From assembly GCA_047627915.1 (NCBI GenBank), contig JBLHTZ010000001.1, forward strand, positions 62,001 to 126,000: 64,000 nt of DNA, written 5' to 3'. Source of the stretch: NORP294 sp047627915 (lineage in GTDB: Bacteria; Bacteroidota; Bacteroidia; Flavobacteriales_E; Vicingaceae). A program made the translations under genes and the position numbers. The notes beneath the pieces were generated by a model, which made no database searches, was not told where the DNA came from, and saw only the letters and a list, made by a program, of their open reading frames with translations. Below, in pieces: positions 16,978 through 27,342 of this stretch. Each line of letters starts with the position of its first letter. Position 1 is the first letter of the stretch.

Positions 16978-19900
16978 CTACTGAGAAAGCGTAAATCGCA
17001 AACTAATTCCAGCATTAGTATTTGCTGTTGGGAAGCTTGATGAAATTAACGGTGTATTCGCTACTCTATCGTAAAAGAACCTCAAATTCAACTTACTACT
17101 AAATCGATAATCTGCCGTAAACTTAATAGAAAAAATACGCTGACCCGAAGTCAATTCATTTCTATTTTCTACCACCCTTCGAATTATTGTTCGATTATCT
17201 CGAATAGAGATATCGGCTCTCAAATCTAGGTCGCTAGCTTTTTCCACTTTCCCAACCTTAAAAGGAAGTTTAACATTAGTCAACCTATAACCTAGTCCAA
17301 CAATATACTCTTTACCAACGACCTCGGTAACTTGATTATTGGCAAAACTTAACGAAACATTTCGATCTTGTCTCATTTCCAATCGGGTTAATAGACTATT
17401 ATTCCATGTCATATCAATATTAATCAAAGGACTAAATTGCTCACTAATGCTTGCAACACTTAGTTGCTTGTCGGTTATGAAGTTACCATTAGCATCTAAC
17501 TGCGTAGGTGCCCCGTTATCGTCTGCATTATATAGCTGGTTTCTGGTAAAGCTACCTACACTAAATGTAGAACGATAAGCATGGTTTAAGGTCACTGTTT
17601 TAAATAGCTTTTTCAAAGCAGGAATCTTGGATAGTCCATCATAAGTTATGTTCCAATTTGGCATTGGTAACATTTGAGTAAAATCTTTTAAAAAGGTACT
17701 ATTCGGACTTTGCCCAGAATACGCAGAAATAAATGAATACAATAGAACTTCTTGCGCTGTTCCACTATATCCTAATGTAGAATCCGGAGCCAGTAGTTCA
17801 GCATTAACCCTATTGTTATCAATCAAAACATCTTGAATGGATTGTCGATTTGCCCTTAATTGTGTGAACGTAGCATTGTCAAAATTATCTGGATCGCTTT
17901 GTACAAAGGCAGTTCTAAAACTTAAAAATGATTGACTATAGCTTCCATTTACAATTACTGGAGAGTTAAAATTGTATTTCATACTATCAGGGTTATCATC
18001 GAAAAAGAAATTTCTCGTGGTATTTTCTGATTCTTGCTTACTGGCTTCCAACTGAATTCGAAGTCCTTGAATAGGTTGTAAAGTTGCTCGAATACTAAAC
18101 TGACTGCTAAAAGTTTTAGAGAAATCCCCACTTACAAATACTCCATCCACTAACCAATCAGGGCTCCCATCTCCATCCCCGTCATTCCGAGCTCTTTCCA
18201 GAAATGATTCTCCCGGTCTTTGAAGTCCTGCAACGAAGTCCCAACCCGGAGCACTCCAATTAGGTCCAAGACCAAGCACACTCATGCTTTGATTGTAGTT
18301 TGGTAAAACAGTTCCTTCTGTTTCGCTATAGGTAACATTTATATTCTTCAAACTCATTAAAGTCCAAAGCGTGTTGTCGAAAACAAACCGTTTTAAAAAA
18401 AACTTTTTCTTTTTTAAAGTATCAGGCTCTTCTTCCTCCGCAGCTGCTTTATTATTGACATTATTGCTAACCTCTTGACCTTCTTTTGAGATTACTTCAG
18501 TTACAGACTCTTCACTTTCGCCTTGTACGACCTTATTTTTCTTTTTGCTCTTTTTTTCCTTCTCCTTTTCTATTTCCTCAGGATCTAAAATCACATACTT
18601 ATTATCAATGTTGGGGTCTTTTAAATCTCTTATGTATTGAAACTTGTTCAAAAACGATTGAAAGTTAATTGTAGCATTAATTCGCTTCGTATTCGAGTTT
18701 TGAATCGTAGCTCCTAAACTAGGTGTTGTATCCAAAGGATTTCCAACCAAATCCCAAGCATAAGTGGCACCATATCTTGCAGAAGAGGTTATGAAGTCTA
18801 AACCTGGAAGCTTATTAATTGGGATATTATAATTTATATCAAAATTGTGAGTGTAATTGGTATTGTCTCCAAAACCCTTTATGTTTTCCCAAACCTCTGT
18901 TTTATAGGCCTGATATGATTCTTCGTCTCTTTTATCAACAGCCCCATCTGGCTCACCAATTAACGCTCTTGTAGAGGCCGAAAAGTTGAATGTAATTGAT
19001 TGGGTAAACTTATGTCGCAACGTATATAATCGTTGCCAATTAAATGCCTTCTGATAAAAAACTGGAGATTTATTAATGAATGTTCCTGTAGAAGAACTGG
19101 TAATGTTACGGGCTTGTCTCTCTTGATAATTTCTATCAAAAGAGTTCTGAACACTAATTTGACTTGGTACAAAGTTGAAGTTGAAATCTTTAATTATTTT
19201 GAATGCCTTATTGTCAAACACCTTCACATTTTTAAAAGGTTCAATACTTTTTGCTTTTCCAGAGAAAGTATAATTGACTTGACCTCGGTAGGTTTCTTGT
19301 TTGTCTTTTTCAGTAGTTACATTTCTTTTAAAAATCTCCGAATATGCATAAGTAAACGAAAAGTTCTCGATATCATAAAAATTTGATTTCTTCTTATTAG
19401 GTCCTGGGGTTTTACGAACATTCGTAAAGTTCAGACTCCTTCTTCTAGTCACATCATCGGTTATTTTTCGAATAGAATCTTTAAATTCTTCAGACAATTC
19501 CGGGGAGCGAAAAAAGTCTTTTAACTTAATATCTGGATCAAGAGGGTTAAACTCTGGTCGAATAACACTTTCAGAAACAGAATAGTACATTGGAATACTA
19601 ACATTCGCTTCCTTTGGCAAAAACTTAGCCAACTCTACACTTGCAGATAAATCATATTGTTGCTTTGTCTCTCTTTGACGTTCATTCAATTTCTGTTCTA
19701 AACTACCCCAACCAGGAGTGCTATAGCTACCGGATAAGTTAACCGATCCTAAATCTGCAATTTGGGCGGTAGCTCTCGCTGTTGCTGCCCAACCTCCGTC
19801 ATTGTTAAAGTCTGACAAGCGTAATTCATTAACCCAAACCTCAGCACATTTTGCCAAACCATCATCCAGGAATTCGATTGGTCCCCCTCTTCTGTTTCGA

Positions 19901-22900
19901 ACTCCAATCATAATTACCCTTACCTCTGCAAGGTTTGGATTTCCCTTTACTCGAATGATATTTTTACCATCAACTGCCTCGTAGTCATTCCCTATTAAAA
20001 CCCCACTTCCAGGTCCAATAGTTAATCGATTTCTTGCTTGCTTCGCATTTATTAACTTATCAAATTCTAAGTCAATATCGTTGTTATCAGGCCAAACCTC
20101 CTCAGGTTGATTTCTACCTGGTAGCGTAACGTCCAATGGCACTTCATATTCGTAATAGTTGTTTGCAAAATCAGTTCCTAACCGAAGTACAACTGATACA
20201 TCTCCATTATTCAAAAACTCATCTTCGCTTCCTGCCTCAGCATGAGCAAACATTTTTAGTCTTTTGTACTGTCGAATATCTAAATCTAAGTATCGGAATG
20301 CATATTTTGAATACCCATCTTGTAAATCACAAACATCTAATACCAGAGACTGCTCATTCAACTGCCTTTGATTGGTAGTTCCAAAATCAATTTCCCTGTT
20401 AATGTCCGGTGGAATAGTATAGTTAATAGGCACCCGATTTGAGTTCTCTTCCACATTCACAGCTCCAATATTAAACGTAGATGCTCCCGGCTCAGATCCA
20501 TGAGTGTCTCCTGGTGGAATGTCCGACCCTTGGTAACTTCTCCATTCACCTCGCACCAAACCAAGTCGGGCAAAACGAACAACAACTTCTTCATCAAACC
20601 CTTTCAGAAACATCCTCATGAAACGAATCGATTTAAAATCTCTAATCTCTCCAATAACTTTTTCAGGTTGACGAATTGGGATTTTAAACTGATACCAATT
20701 AACTGTTTTTACATCACCATTCACATTCTTGGTAGCACGAACAACGTCAGTAATAAAATTACTACCAACATTATTCGGCGTTAATAAGTCAGGTGTTAGT
20801 TGAACCTTATATTGAAAGTAACTCTCTGTTCTATCTAAATTAAAGTTTCTATTGACGTCTTCAACATCAGGGATAGTTGTTGAAGCGGTGGGATAGCTTT
20901 CAGATGATTGATCACCAGTAGGCGAATTGCCATGATGGCCATTAAACTTTTTGTAACGATCTAATATCGACAATTGCTCATCGTCATAATCTCTACCTCT
21001 GTAGTAATGATAATTATCATTTGAGGGGTCACTGAAAAAGGAGCCTAGAACATTCTGGTCTGCAATCACATTCGCCAAAGAATCCAAATACCCTTGAAAA
21101 AATGCTCTTTCATCATCATCTGACAAACCATCTAATCCAATATCTTGAAAACTCCTTGAATCTGGGTTATTGTCAAATGCATTTACGACAGATTGAATCG
21201 TTGGGATTCTTCCCCAAACAGTTTCGTCGGTGTTAGCTATATCACCGTTTTTATCGAATCCGTTTTCAAAACTCTTTCGAGAGTCTTTCAATATATCTTC
21301 AGAAACAGACCCAATGTTGAAATAAAGCTGACCTCCGTTATGATTTGGATTACCATCTTGATCGTTAAATGGATCCATGATCCAAAATTGAATAAATTCA
21401 ACATTAGAAGCCTCAAAATCACTAGAAGTTATTTCTCGCATAATCCCACCCCACCTAGTTTCTGGAGAATTCAAAAGTCCTTGACTGCTAATCCCGTCGG
21501 AAAAAGGGGTTGGGTTTACTTCATAATTATAGGGTCCTCTCTCACGCGGGTAAAATGCCAAATCCAACGTTGGTAGGTTATTGATTAATCCTGGCTCTGG
21601 ATCCTTATTTGGAAAAACCTCTGTCTCTAAAATTTCCCTTGAATAATTATTGGATTGGCTATCAGAATCGCGGATGTGTCCTGGAGTTCTTGAATCATTC
21701 CTAAAAAACAACGGGTCAATCGTGTACCATGCTAATTTAGCTCTATTATAACCATATGATAAGTCATTCATTGGTAAGTTCGCCTCTGGAAATAAATCAT
21801 CTTGCCCTTGTGGTGTACTTGCCAATGCCCAAGCATTAAAAGAACGAATATCTAATACCGTCTGACTCCCTTCAAAGTCATCAATATATGCGATTCCACT
21901 TTTTGTTATAGCTCTAGAGTTTCCCGGAAAAAGCTTGGCAACCTCACCTGCTATGGTAAACGTCGACTTCGTTTTTGTGCTATAAAAAGGTAACATATCG
22001 GCCAACTTTGTTAAAATTGGTGCTTCTGAAGTATACGATCCATCTAATCCAACTACGGTATTCGATATCGGTTCATCACCAATATTTATCTTTCTGGTTA
22101 AAGGCCGTTCAGTCAAGTTAAGGATTGTTCCTCCAAGGTTTATATCATCAGAAACTCTATAGTCAAACCGAGAACCAATAAGCGTTTTAGTCTGTACGTT
22201 GAATAAAGAATTACTACCTAAAGAAACTTTTATCGGTTGCCCTGAAGCCAAAATTCCTTCGTTCAAAATTCGGACTCTTCCTAAGTTATAGTCAACAGTA
22301 TAATCAACATTTTCCGTCAACTGAGCACCTCCGGCTGTAACTGTAACAGAGCCTTGAGGGATGTTAAACGAATTTAACGATATTTCTGAACCGGAGCTCG
22401 ATTGATACCTTCCCCTAAACGTATACCGATTGTGATCTACGTCTTGTTGGGCAAGAATTTTAGTAGTGGTATAAAGAGAATCGTATGCATACTTATTTGC
22501 TAGGTTTTGGTCGTTAAACTGTGACTTTAAATAGTCTCCAAATGGCTCTAAGACTGGGAAATATATTTTCCCGTTTTGAGGGTTAATGGTCACATTTGGA
22601 ATAAAGTCAAATAGCCCATCTGGCTGTAGTTGGTTGGTAACAGTCATTCGGTCTAAACCGAGCACATTGATTAATGGCTTGTTAGCAGGTTTTCCAGATG
22701 GGAAATATGGAATCTCAACTCCTGTCTCTTCATTTAAATACCAAATTTCAAAGGTAAAGTTATCCGGACTAACATTAAACGCATCCAAAGAATATACGTT
22801 TTTCATCATCAAATCCCATGAAGGTAAAGAAGGGTTGATGATGGTTCCCTTCAATAGTTTCAGATACAATGCATTTTGACCATCAATACCATCTGTACTT

Positions 22901-24381
22901 AACTCCCCAACTTGATACACTTGACCATTATAAGTGTAACGGTAAGACACTGCAAGCACGTCCTGTGGGTTAAGCGTTCTATTTAATGAAATATAACCCA
23001 ACTGCGGGTTCAAAGTATATTCATTTGGAGAAAGCAATACTGCATTTTCCAACCTTTCATAATCTTCTCCACTTTTAAGTAATTCTCGCTGTAAAATCTG
23101 ATCCGCATTGTTAAACCCACGAATTTCTGATGAGCCGGCATAACCTCCAGTTAAATTTGCAAATAAACTATTGGCATCATTAGAAGTAACATTTAGTCTA
23201 GGCGTCGAAAGTTGAACTCTCGCCGGATTATTAATATTCCGATCATTTGCTAGATCTGTAAAGGCAAGAATATTTCTTGTATTCTGAAATGAACCTTGAG
23301 TATTGGTAATGTATACTTCAACAGCCGTTACATTTATTCTTGAAGTAATCCGAGGTGGAGAGGATAGATTCTTCTCATACTCGTCTCTAAATAAGTGAGA
23401 TAAAAAATAATGGCGATTATCTTCATATTCAGAGGCTGACTTTTCAAATTCTTGAACTTGAGCTCCACCTGCAATATCAATTTCTTTTTTCTCACCTTTT
23501 TCCTGAGAAAACAAAGTCGTTACTCTTAACCTACCAAACTGAAGTTCTGTTTTTAACCCAAATAAAGTTTGACTCCCGGTTATTAATGAACTTTGCAAAG
23601 GAAGAGATACGTTACCCGCTTCTATCTTCTTAATTATTTCATCATCATACCCGGTATAATCTAACTTCGTTTGATTTTCAAAGTCAAAAGTCGCCTCTGT
23701 ATTGTAACTGGTTTGAATCTTTAGCTTTTCCCCAATATTTCCAATAACATTTAACTGAATTTTTTGCTGAAAATCAAACGTGCTAGTTCGCCTTTGCCGC
23801 TCGGGTAAAATTGGATTTTCACGTCTAGAAACGTTAACACCAAAAGATAGCTCAGCAGATCCTTGAGGACGAATATCAATTACATTCCCACCAAAAATTC
23901 TATCAAAAAGCTCTCCCTTAATATTAATTTGTGGTCTAAACCCCCCAGTTTCGTTTAAACTCTGAGCATCTTGTTTTTGGTTCCAAAAGTCCTTTTGGCT
24001 CTTCGCCAAATCATACTTTAAATATTCCTCCAAACTCATAGAATTTGGGCTCCTAAAGTCACGGTCCCCTAATTTTTGATAGTATTTGTACTCTCCTGTA
24101 GTAGGGTCGTATACAAATTCCTTTTTAATATTGCTCGGATCCTTCATGTACAAAGGACTTCTATTCTTCTCGTACCCCTCATTACTCTTGTCGTCGAAAG
24201 GAAAAAGAAGTTTCACTTTATTACTATCGTCTTCAGTGGAGTCGGCCGGGGTAAATAAAACACCAAAGCCACCCTGCGAAGGTGGCTCAATTGGCATGGA
24301 TGCCAAAAGGGAGCTAATAAAAGCCCCAAACAAGGTCATCGGTAAGATAAACCTACTTATATAGCGTTTCTTATGAATCAA
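16978..24381 (-). CDS. sprA: SprA, outer-membrane translocon of the type IX secretion system
   Basis: SprA (Sov in Porphyromonas) is the very large beta-barrel through which T9SS cargo crosses the outer membrane; in flavobacteria it is also needed to secrete gliding adhesins. The 2467-residue length matches the family. A signal sequence occupies about residues 1-28. The N-terminal part has FRPQINIKGELFDRIFGGN and DIRPQGSAELSFGVN, and GIAYIDDFEGSQTVLDIRS is a strongly conserved SprA stretch. Many alternating aromatic strands continue to the terminal GISLRFTLSQ. An E/K-rich low-complexity insert is at about 1945-1995 (positions near 18390-18550). It sits 15 bases behind ruvA, in the conserved ruvA-sprA-gcvH neighbourhood. 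The two CTD-bearing proteins in the window are likely cargo. Confidence 0.95.
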   Translation of the reverse strand: MIHKKRYISRFILPMTLFGAFISSLLASMPIEPPSQGGFGVLFTPADSTEDDSNKVKLLFPFDDKSNEGYEKNRSPLYMKDPSNIKKEFVYDPTTGEYKYYQKLGDRDFRSPNSMSLEEYLKYDLAKSQKDFWNQKQDAQSLNETGGFRPQINIKGELFDRIFGGNVIDIRPQGSAELSFGVNVSRRENPILPERQRRTSTFDFQQKIQLNVIGNIGEKLKIQTSYNTEATFDFENQTKLDYTGYDDEIIKKIEAGNVSLPLQSSLITGSQTLFGLKTELQFGRLRVTTLFSQEKGEKKEIDIAGGAQVQEFEKSASEYEDNRHYFLSHLFRDEYEKNLSSPPRITSRINVTAVEVYITNTQGSFQNTRNILAFTDLANDRNINNPARVQLSTPRLNVTSNDANSLFANLTGGYAGSSEIRGFNNADQILQRELLKSGEDYERLENAVLLSPNEYTLNPQLGYISLNRTLNPQDVLAVSYRYTYNGQVYQVGELSTDGIDGQNALYLKLLKGTIINPSLPSWDLMMKNVYSLDAFNVSPDNFTFEIWYLNEETGVEIPYFPSGKPANKPLINVLGLDRMTVTNQLQPDGLFDFIPNVTINPQNGKIYFPVLEPFGDYLKSQFNDQNLANKYAYDSLYTTTKILAQQDVDHNRYTFRGRYQSSSGSEISLNSFNIPQGSVTVTAGGAQLTENVDYTVDYNLGRVRILNEGILASGQPIKVSLGSNSLFNVQTKTLIGSRFDYRVSDDINLGGTILNLTERPLTRKINIGDEPISNTVVGLDGSYTSEAPILTKLADMLPFYSTKTKSTFTIAGEVAKLFPGNSRAITKSGIAYIDDFEGSQTVLDIRSFNAWALASTPQGQDDLFPEANLPMNDLSYGYNRAKLAWYTIDPLFFRNDSRTPGHIRDSDSQSNNYSREILETEVFPNKDPEPGLINNLPTLDLAFYPRERGPYNYEVNPTPFSDGISSQGLLNSPETRWGGIMREITSSDFEASNVEFIQFWIMDPFNDQDGNPNHNGGQLYFNIGSVSEDILKDSRKSFENGFDKNGDIANTDETVWGRIPTIQSVVNAFDNNPDSRSFQDIGLDGLSDDDERAFFQGYLDSLANVIADQNVLGSFFSDPSNDNYHYYRGRDYDDEQLSILDRYKKFNGHHGNSPTGDQSSESYPTASTTIPDVEDVNRNFNLDRTESYFQYKVQLTPDLLTPNNVGSNFITDVVRATKNVNGDVKTVNWYQFKIPIRQPEKVIGEIRDFKSIRFMRMFLKGFDEEVVVRFARLGLVRGEWRSYQGSDIPPGDTHGSEPGASTFNIGAVNVEENSNRVPINYTIPPDINREIDFGTTNQRQLNEQSLVLDVCDLQDGYSKYAFRYLDLDIRQYKRLKMFAHAEAGSEDEFLNNGDVSVVLRLGTDFANNYYEYEVPLDVTLPGRNQPEEVWPDNNDIDLEFDKLINAKQARNRLTIGPGSGVLIGNDYEAVDGKNIIRVKGNPNLAEVRVIMIGVRNRRGGPIEFLDDGLAKCAEVWVNELRLSDFNNDGGWAATARATAQIADLGSVNLSGSYSTPGWGSLEQKLNERQRETKQQYDLSASVELAKFLPKEANVSIPMYYSVSESVIRPEFNPLDPDIKLKDFFRSPELSEEFKDSIRKITDDVTRRRSLNFTNVRKTPGPNKKKSNFYDIENFSFTYAYSEIFKRNVTTEKDKQETYRGQVNYTFSGKAKSIEPFKNVKVFDNKAFKIIKDFNFNFVPSQISVQNSFDRNYQERQARNITSSSTGTFINKSPVFYQKAFNWQRLYTLRHKFTQSITFNFSASTRALIGEPDGAVDKRDEESYQAYKTEVWENIKGFGDNTNYTHNFDINYNIPINKLPGLDFITSSARYGATYAWDLVGNPLDTTPSLGATIQNSNTKRINATINFQSFLNKFQYIRDLKDPNIDNKYVILDPEEIEKEKEKKSKKKNKVVQGESEESVTEVISKEGQEVSNNVNNKAAAEEEEPDTLKKKKFFLKRFVFDNTLWTLMSLKNINVTYSETEGTVLPNYNQSMSVLGLGPNWSAPGWDFVAGLQRPGESFLERARNDGDGDGSPDWLVDGVFVSGDFSKTFSSQFSIRATLQPIQGLRIQLEASKQESENTTRNFFFDDNPDSMKYNFNSPVIVNGSYSQSFLSFRTAFVQSDPDNFDNATFTQLRANRQSIQDVLIDNNRVNAELLAPDSTLGYSGTAQEVLLYSFISAYSGQSPNSTFLKDFTQMLPMPNWNITYDGLSKIPALKKLFKTVTLNHAYRSTFSVGSFTRNQLYNADDNGAPTQLDANGNFITDKQLSVASISEQFSPLINIDMTWNNSLLTRLEMRQDRNVSLSFANNQVTEVVGKEYIVGLGYRLTNVKLPFKVGKVEKASDLDLRADISIRDNRTIIRRVVENRNELTSGQRIFSIKFTADYRFSSKLNLRFFYDRVANTPLISSSFPTANTNAGISLRFTLSQ

Positions 24382-24396
24382 TTCTATCCTACTAGT

Positions 24397-24978
24397 TTAC
24401 AACGCTTTCAATGCTTGTTTTATAACATCTTCAACAGCAGCAGACGGGTCTGCTATTAATATTTTTTGAATCATTTTTTCAGCTAAATTTTTGTTAAAAC
24501 CCAAGTTTACCAACGCTGATAACGATTCTTCCCTCAAGGTATTGTTCAACCCCATAGAATTATCTGAAGAAATATTCTCTTTTGAAACTTTATCTTTTAA
24601 ATCAATAATTATCCGTTGTGCTGATTTAGGTCCAATACCTTTTACCCCTTTGAACCAAGCGGCATTGCCACTGAGAATAGCTTGCTGAATTTCTTCCGCA
24701 TCTGCAGACGAAAGAACTAACAAAGCGGTAGCAGGACCAACACCAGAAACCGAAATTAACAACTGAAATAATCTTCGTTCAGATACATCCTTAAACCCAT
24801 ATAACAACTGGGCATCCTCTCTAACGATAAACTCCGTAAATAGTTTACAGTCTTCCCCGTCACCTAACTTAGAATACGTATTTAACGAAATATTCAACTT
24901 ATATCCCACTCCATTGCAATCAATTACAACGTAAGTTGGACTTTTTTCTACTAATCTACCGTTAATATGAGCAATCAT
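24397..24978 (-). CDS. ruvA: Holliday junction branch migration protein RuvA
   Basis: RuvA tetramers bind Holliday junctions and load the RuvB motor. The 193-residue product has the N-terminal OB fold (MIAHINGRLVEKSPTYVVID, GVGYKLNIS), the helix-hairpin-helix pair (LLISVSGVGPATALLVLSS and FKGVKGIGPKSAQRIIIDL), and the C-terminal RuvB-contacting domain (ALVNLGFNKNLAEKMI). The start abuts the maeB stop, so maeB, ruvA and sprA probably share a transcript. The partner gene ruvB is in the same window, at 35220-36245. Confidence 0.96.
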   Translation of the reverse strand: MIAHINGRLVEKSPTYVVIDCNGVGYKLNISLNTYSKLGDGEDCKLFTEFIVREDAQLLYGFKDVSERRLFQLLISVSGVGPATALLVLSSADAEEIQQAILSGNAAWFKGVKGIGPKSAQRIIIDLKDKVSKENISSDNSMGLNNTLREESLSALVNLGFNKNLAEKMIQKILIADPSAAVEDVIKQALKAL

Positions 24979-27249
24979 TTATTTTCTTGTTTGAGCATCT
25001 ACCGCTGCAATGGTTACCATGTTTACTATTTCACGCACACTGCTACCTAATTGCAAAATGTGAACGGGCTTTTCTAAACCTAACAATATGGGTCCAATTG
25101 CCTCAATTTCACCCATTTCTTGAACTAATTTATACGCAATATTCCCAGCAGCCAAATTTGGAAATATTAATACATTAACTTTTTTATTTACCAATTTTGA
25201 GAACGGAAATGTTTCTCTCATTGCTTCTTTATTTAAAGCAAAATTAGCTTGTAGTTCACCGTCAACAATCAGTTCAGGGTGATCCTTGTGCAAAATTTTA
25301 ACTGCGTCGCTAACTTTTTTAGACTCTTCAAAATCGGTAGAACCAAAGTTTGCGAAAGACAACATGGCAATCCTTGGTTTAATGTTTAGTCGCTCTACTG
25401 ATTTTGCCGCCAAATAAGTAATATCAGCTAAATCTTGGGCACTGGGATTGACGTTTATGGTTGTGTCGGCAAAGAAAACAGGTCCACTTTTAGTAATTAA
25501 AATATACATTCCTGCAATTTTATTCACTCCTTTCTGAGTGCCTATTACTTGTAATGCTGGGCGAATAGTTTCCGGAAAGTTTCTTGTAATTCCACTAATT
25601 AAAGCATCTGCATCTCCTTGCTCTACCATCATTGCACCAAAATGATTTCTATCTCTCATTCTATGCCGAGCCTCATATTGAGTCAATCCTCTTCTTTGAC
25701 GTTTCTTGAAAAAGACATCGCCATAAGCATATCGCTGTTCATTTCTTTCTTCGTCTTTCGGGTTAATAATTTCAACACCTTCTAACTCTAAATTATTTTC
25801 TTTGATCAAACGATTAATCCGCTCATGATTACCCAACAGAATTGGAATTGCGATACTCTCATCCTTAACAATCTGAGCAGCTTTCAGAACTTTATAATTA
25901 TCAGCTTCAGCAAAAACAATACGCTGTGGCTTTCCTTGAGCTCTTTCGGTCATATTCTTTATGAGCTTATTGTCTAGCCCCAACCTTCTACTCAATTCCA
26001 ATTTGTATTTTCCCCAATCAGTAATAGGTTGCTGAGCAACGCCAGAAGCAATGGCTGCTTTCGCAACTGCGGGAGCAATGGTCATCAGCAATCGAGGGTC
26101 CATTGGCTTTGGAATAATAAAATCTCTTCCAAATGATAGATTTCTAGAGCCATAAGCTTCATTTACTTCTTCTGGCACAGGCTCTTTTGCAATCTTTGCA
26201 ATTGCCTTCACTGCTGCAAGCTTCATCTCTTCATTAATCGTGGTGGCCCGAACATCTAAAGCTCCTCGGAATATAAATGGGAACCCCAAAACATTGTTAA
26301 CCTGATTAGGATGATCTGAACGACCCGTTGCCATTATTATATCTTTCCTAGCTGCAAGTGCTTCTTTGTATGGAATTTCAGGATCTGGGTTCGCCAAGGC
26401 GAAAACGATCGGGTTTTCAGCCATTGTCTTAATCATCGCTCCTGATACAATATTCCCCTTGGAAAGTCCTAAAAACACATCAGCACCTTTCATACACTCT
26501 TCCAAAGTATTTACATCTTTAGAAGTTGCAAACTCTGCTTTGTACTTATTCAATTCTGCTCTGTCTTTTCGAATAGCTCCTTTGCTATCGCACATTACAA
26601 CATTAGATTTCTTAGCTCCTAGAGTAACATAAAGCTTAATACAAGCCATTGCAGAAGCTCCTGCTCCATTCACCACGATGTTAACATCACTAATCTTTTT
26701 CCCTGCCAACTCTAGAGCATTTAACAGGGCTGCACTTGAAATTATTGCAGTGCCATGCTGATCATCGTGCATGATTGGAATATTCAACTCCTCTTTTAAA
26801 CGTCTCTCTATTTCAAAACATTCCGGAGCCTTTAAGTCTTCTAAGTTAATTCCCCCAAAGGTTGGCGCTATCGCTTTAACCGTTTCAACAAAACGGTCAA
26901 CATCTTTTGCATCAACCTCAATATCAAATACATCTATATCTGCGAAAATTTTAAACAACAATCCTTTTCCCTCCATAACAGGTTTAGAAGCTTCAGGACC
27001 TATATCTCCTAAACCTAAAACAGCTGTTCCATTGGAAATTACAGCAACCAAGTTTCCCTTTGCGGTGTATTTGTACGCTAAATCTTTATCTTCTGCAATT
27101 TTCTTACAAGGCTCTGCAACTCCTGGAGAATAGGCTAACGCTAAATCTCGCTGGGTACTGTATGGTTTTGTTGGCCTAACTTCAATCTTTCCAGGTTTCC
27201 CATCGGAGTGATAATCTAATGCTTCTATCTGCTTTCTTGAGTCAGCCAT
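24979..27249 (-). CDS. maeB: NADP-dependent malic enzyme with phosphotransacetylase-like C-terminal domain
   Basis: MaeB converts malate to pyruvate and CO2 with reduction of NADP. From the ATG at 27249 (MADSRKQIEALDYHSDG) it has 756 residues, the usual size. The malic-enzyme half (about 1-410) includes GKIEVRPTKP, YSPGVAEPC, the metal site HDDQHGTAI and the NAD(P) loop VVNGAGASAMA. The second half (about 425-750) resembles phosphotransacetylase, is normally not active as PTA, and binds acetyl-CoA as a regulator. The frame continues upstream to an ATG at 27324, but the extra 25 residues are not seen in the family and a -7 box lies between, so I use 27249. Confidence 0.93.
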   Translation of the reverse strand: MADSRKQIEALDYHSDGKPGKIEVRPTKPYSTQRDLALAYSPGVAEPCKKIAEDKDLAYKYTAKGNLVAVISNGTAVLGLGDIGPEASKPVMEGKGLLFKIFADIDVFDIEVDAKDVDRFVETVKAIAPTFGGINLEDLKAPECFEIERRLKEELNIPIMHDDQHGTAIISSAALLNALELAGKKISDVNIVVNGAGASAMACIKLYVTLGAKKSNVVMCDSKGAIRKDRAELNKYKAEFATSKDVNTLEECMKGADVFLGLSKGNIVSGAMIKTMAENPIVFALANPDPEIPYKEALAARKDIIMATGRSDHPNQVNNVLGFPFIFRGALDVRATTINEEMKLAAVKAIAKIAKEPVPEEVNEAYGSRNLSFGRDFIIPKPMDPRLLMTIAPAVAKAAIASGVAQQPITDWGKYKLELSRRLGLDNKLIKNMTERAQGKPQRIVFAEADNYKVLKAAQIVKDESIAIPILLGNHERINRLIKENNLELEGVEIINPKDEERNEQRYAYGDVFFKKRQRRGLTQYEARHRMRDRNHFGAMMVEQGDADALISGITRNFPETIRPALQVIGTQKGVNKIAGMYILITKSGPVFFADTTINVNPSAQDLADITYLAAKSVERLNIKPRIAMLSFANFGSTDFEESKKVSDAVKILHKDHPELIVDGELQANFALNKEAMRETFPFSKLVNKKVNVLIFPNLAAGNIAYKLVQEMGEIEAIGPILLGLEKPVHILQLGSSVREIVNMVTIAAVDAQTRK

Positions 27250-27271
27250 ATTTATTAATTTAAAAGGCTGA

Positions 27272-27279
27272 TAAAAGTA
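27272..27279 (-). promoter_or_regulatory. -7-like element of the maeB-ruvA-sprA operon
   Basis: On the minus strand TACTTTTA, 7/8 match to TAnnTTTG, 22 bases before the ATG at 27249. It supports the shorter maeB start. Confidence 0.35.
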
Positions 27280-27342
27280 CGAATTGTCTATTGCTTCTGG
27301 GAAAAATGCAGTCCGTATTTTCATCTAAATAAAAAGACAACA

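Noticed and set aside
19033..19386. 117-residue plus-strand frame inside sprA
   Set aside because: Antisense to conserved SprA sequence, no recognisable domain, no promoter.
26771..27133. 120-residue plus-strand frame inside maeB
   Set aside because: It lies antisense to the well-conserved malic-enzyme domain; its composition is that of a shadow frame and it has no promoter.
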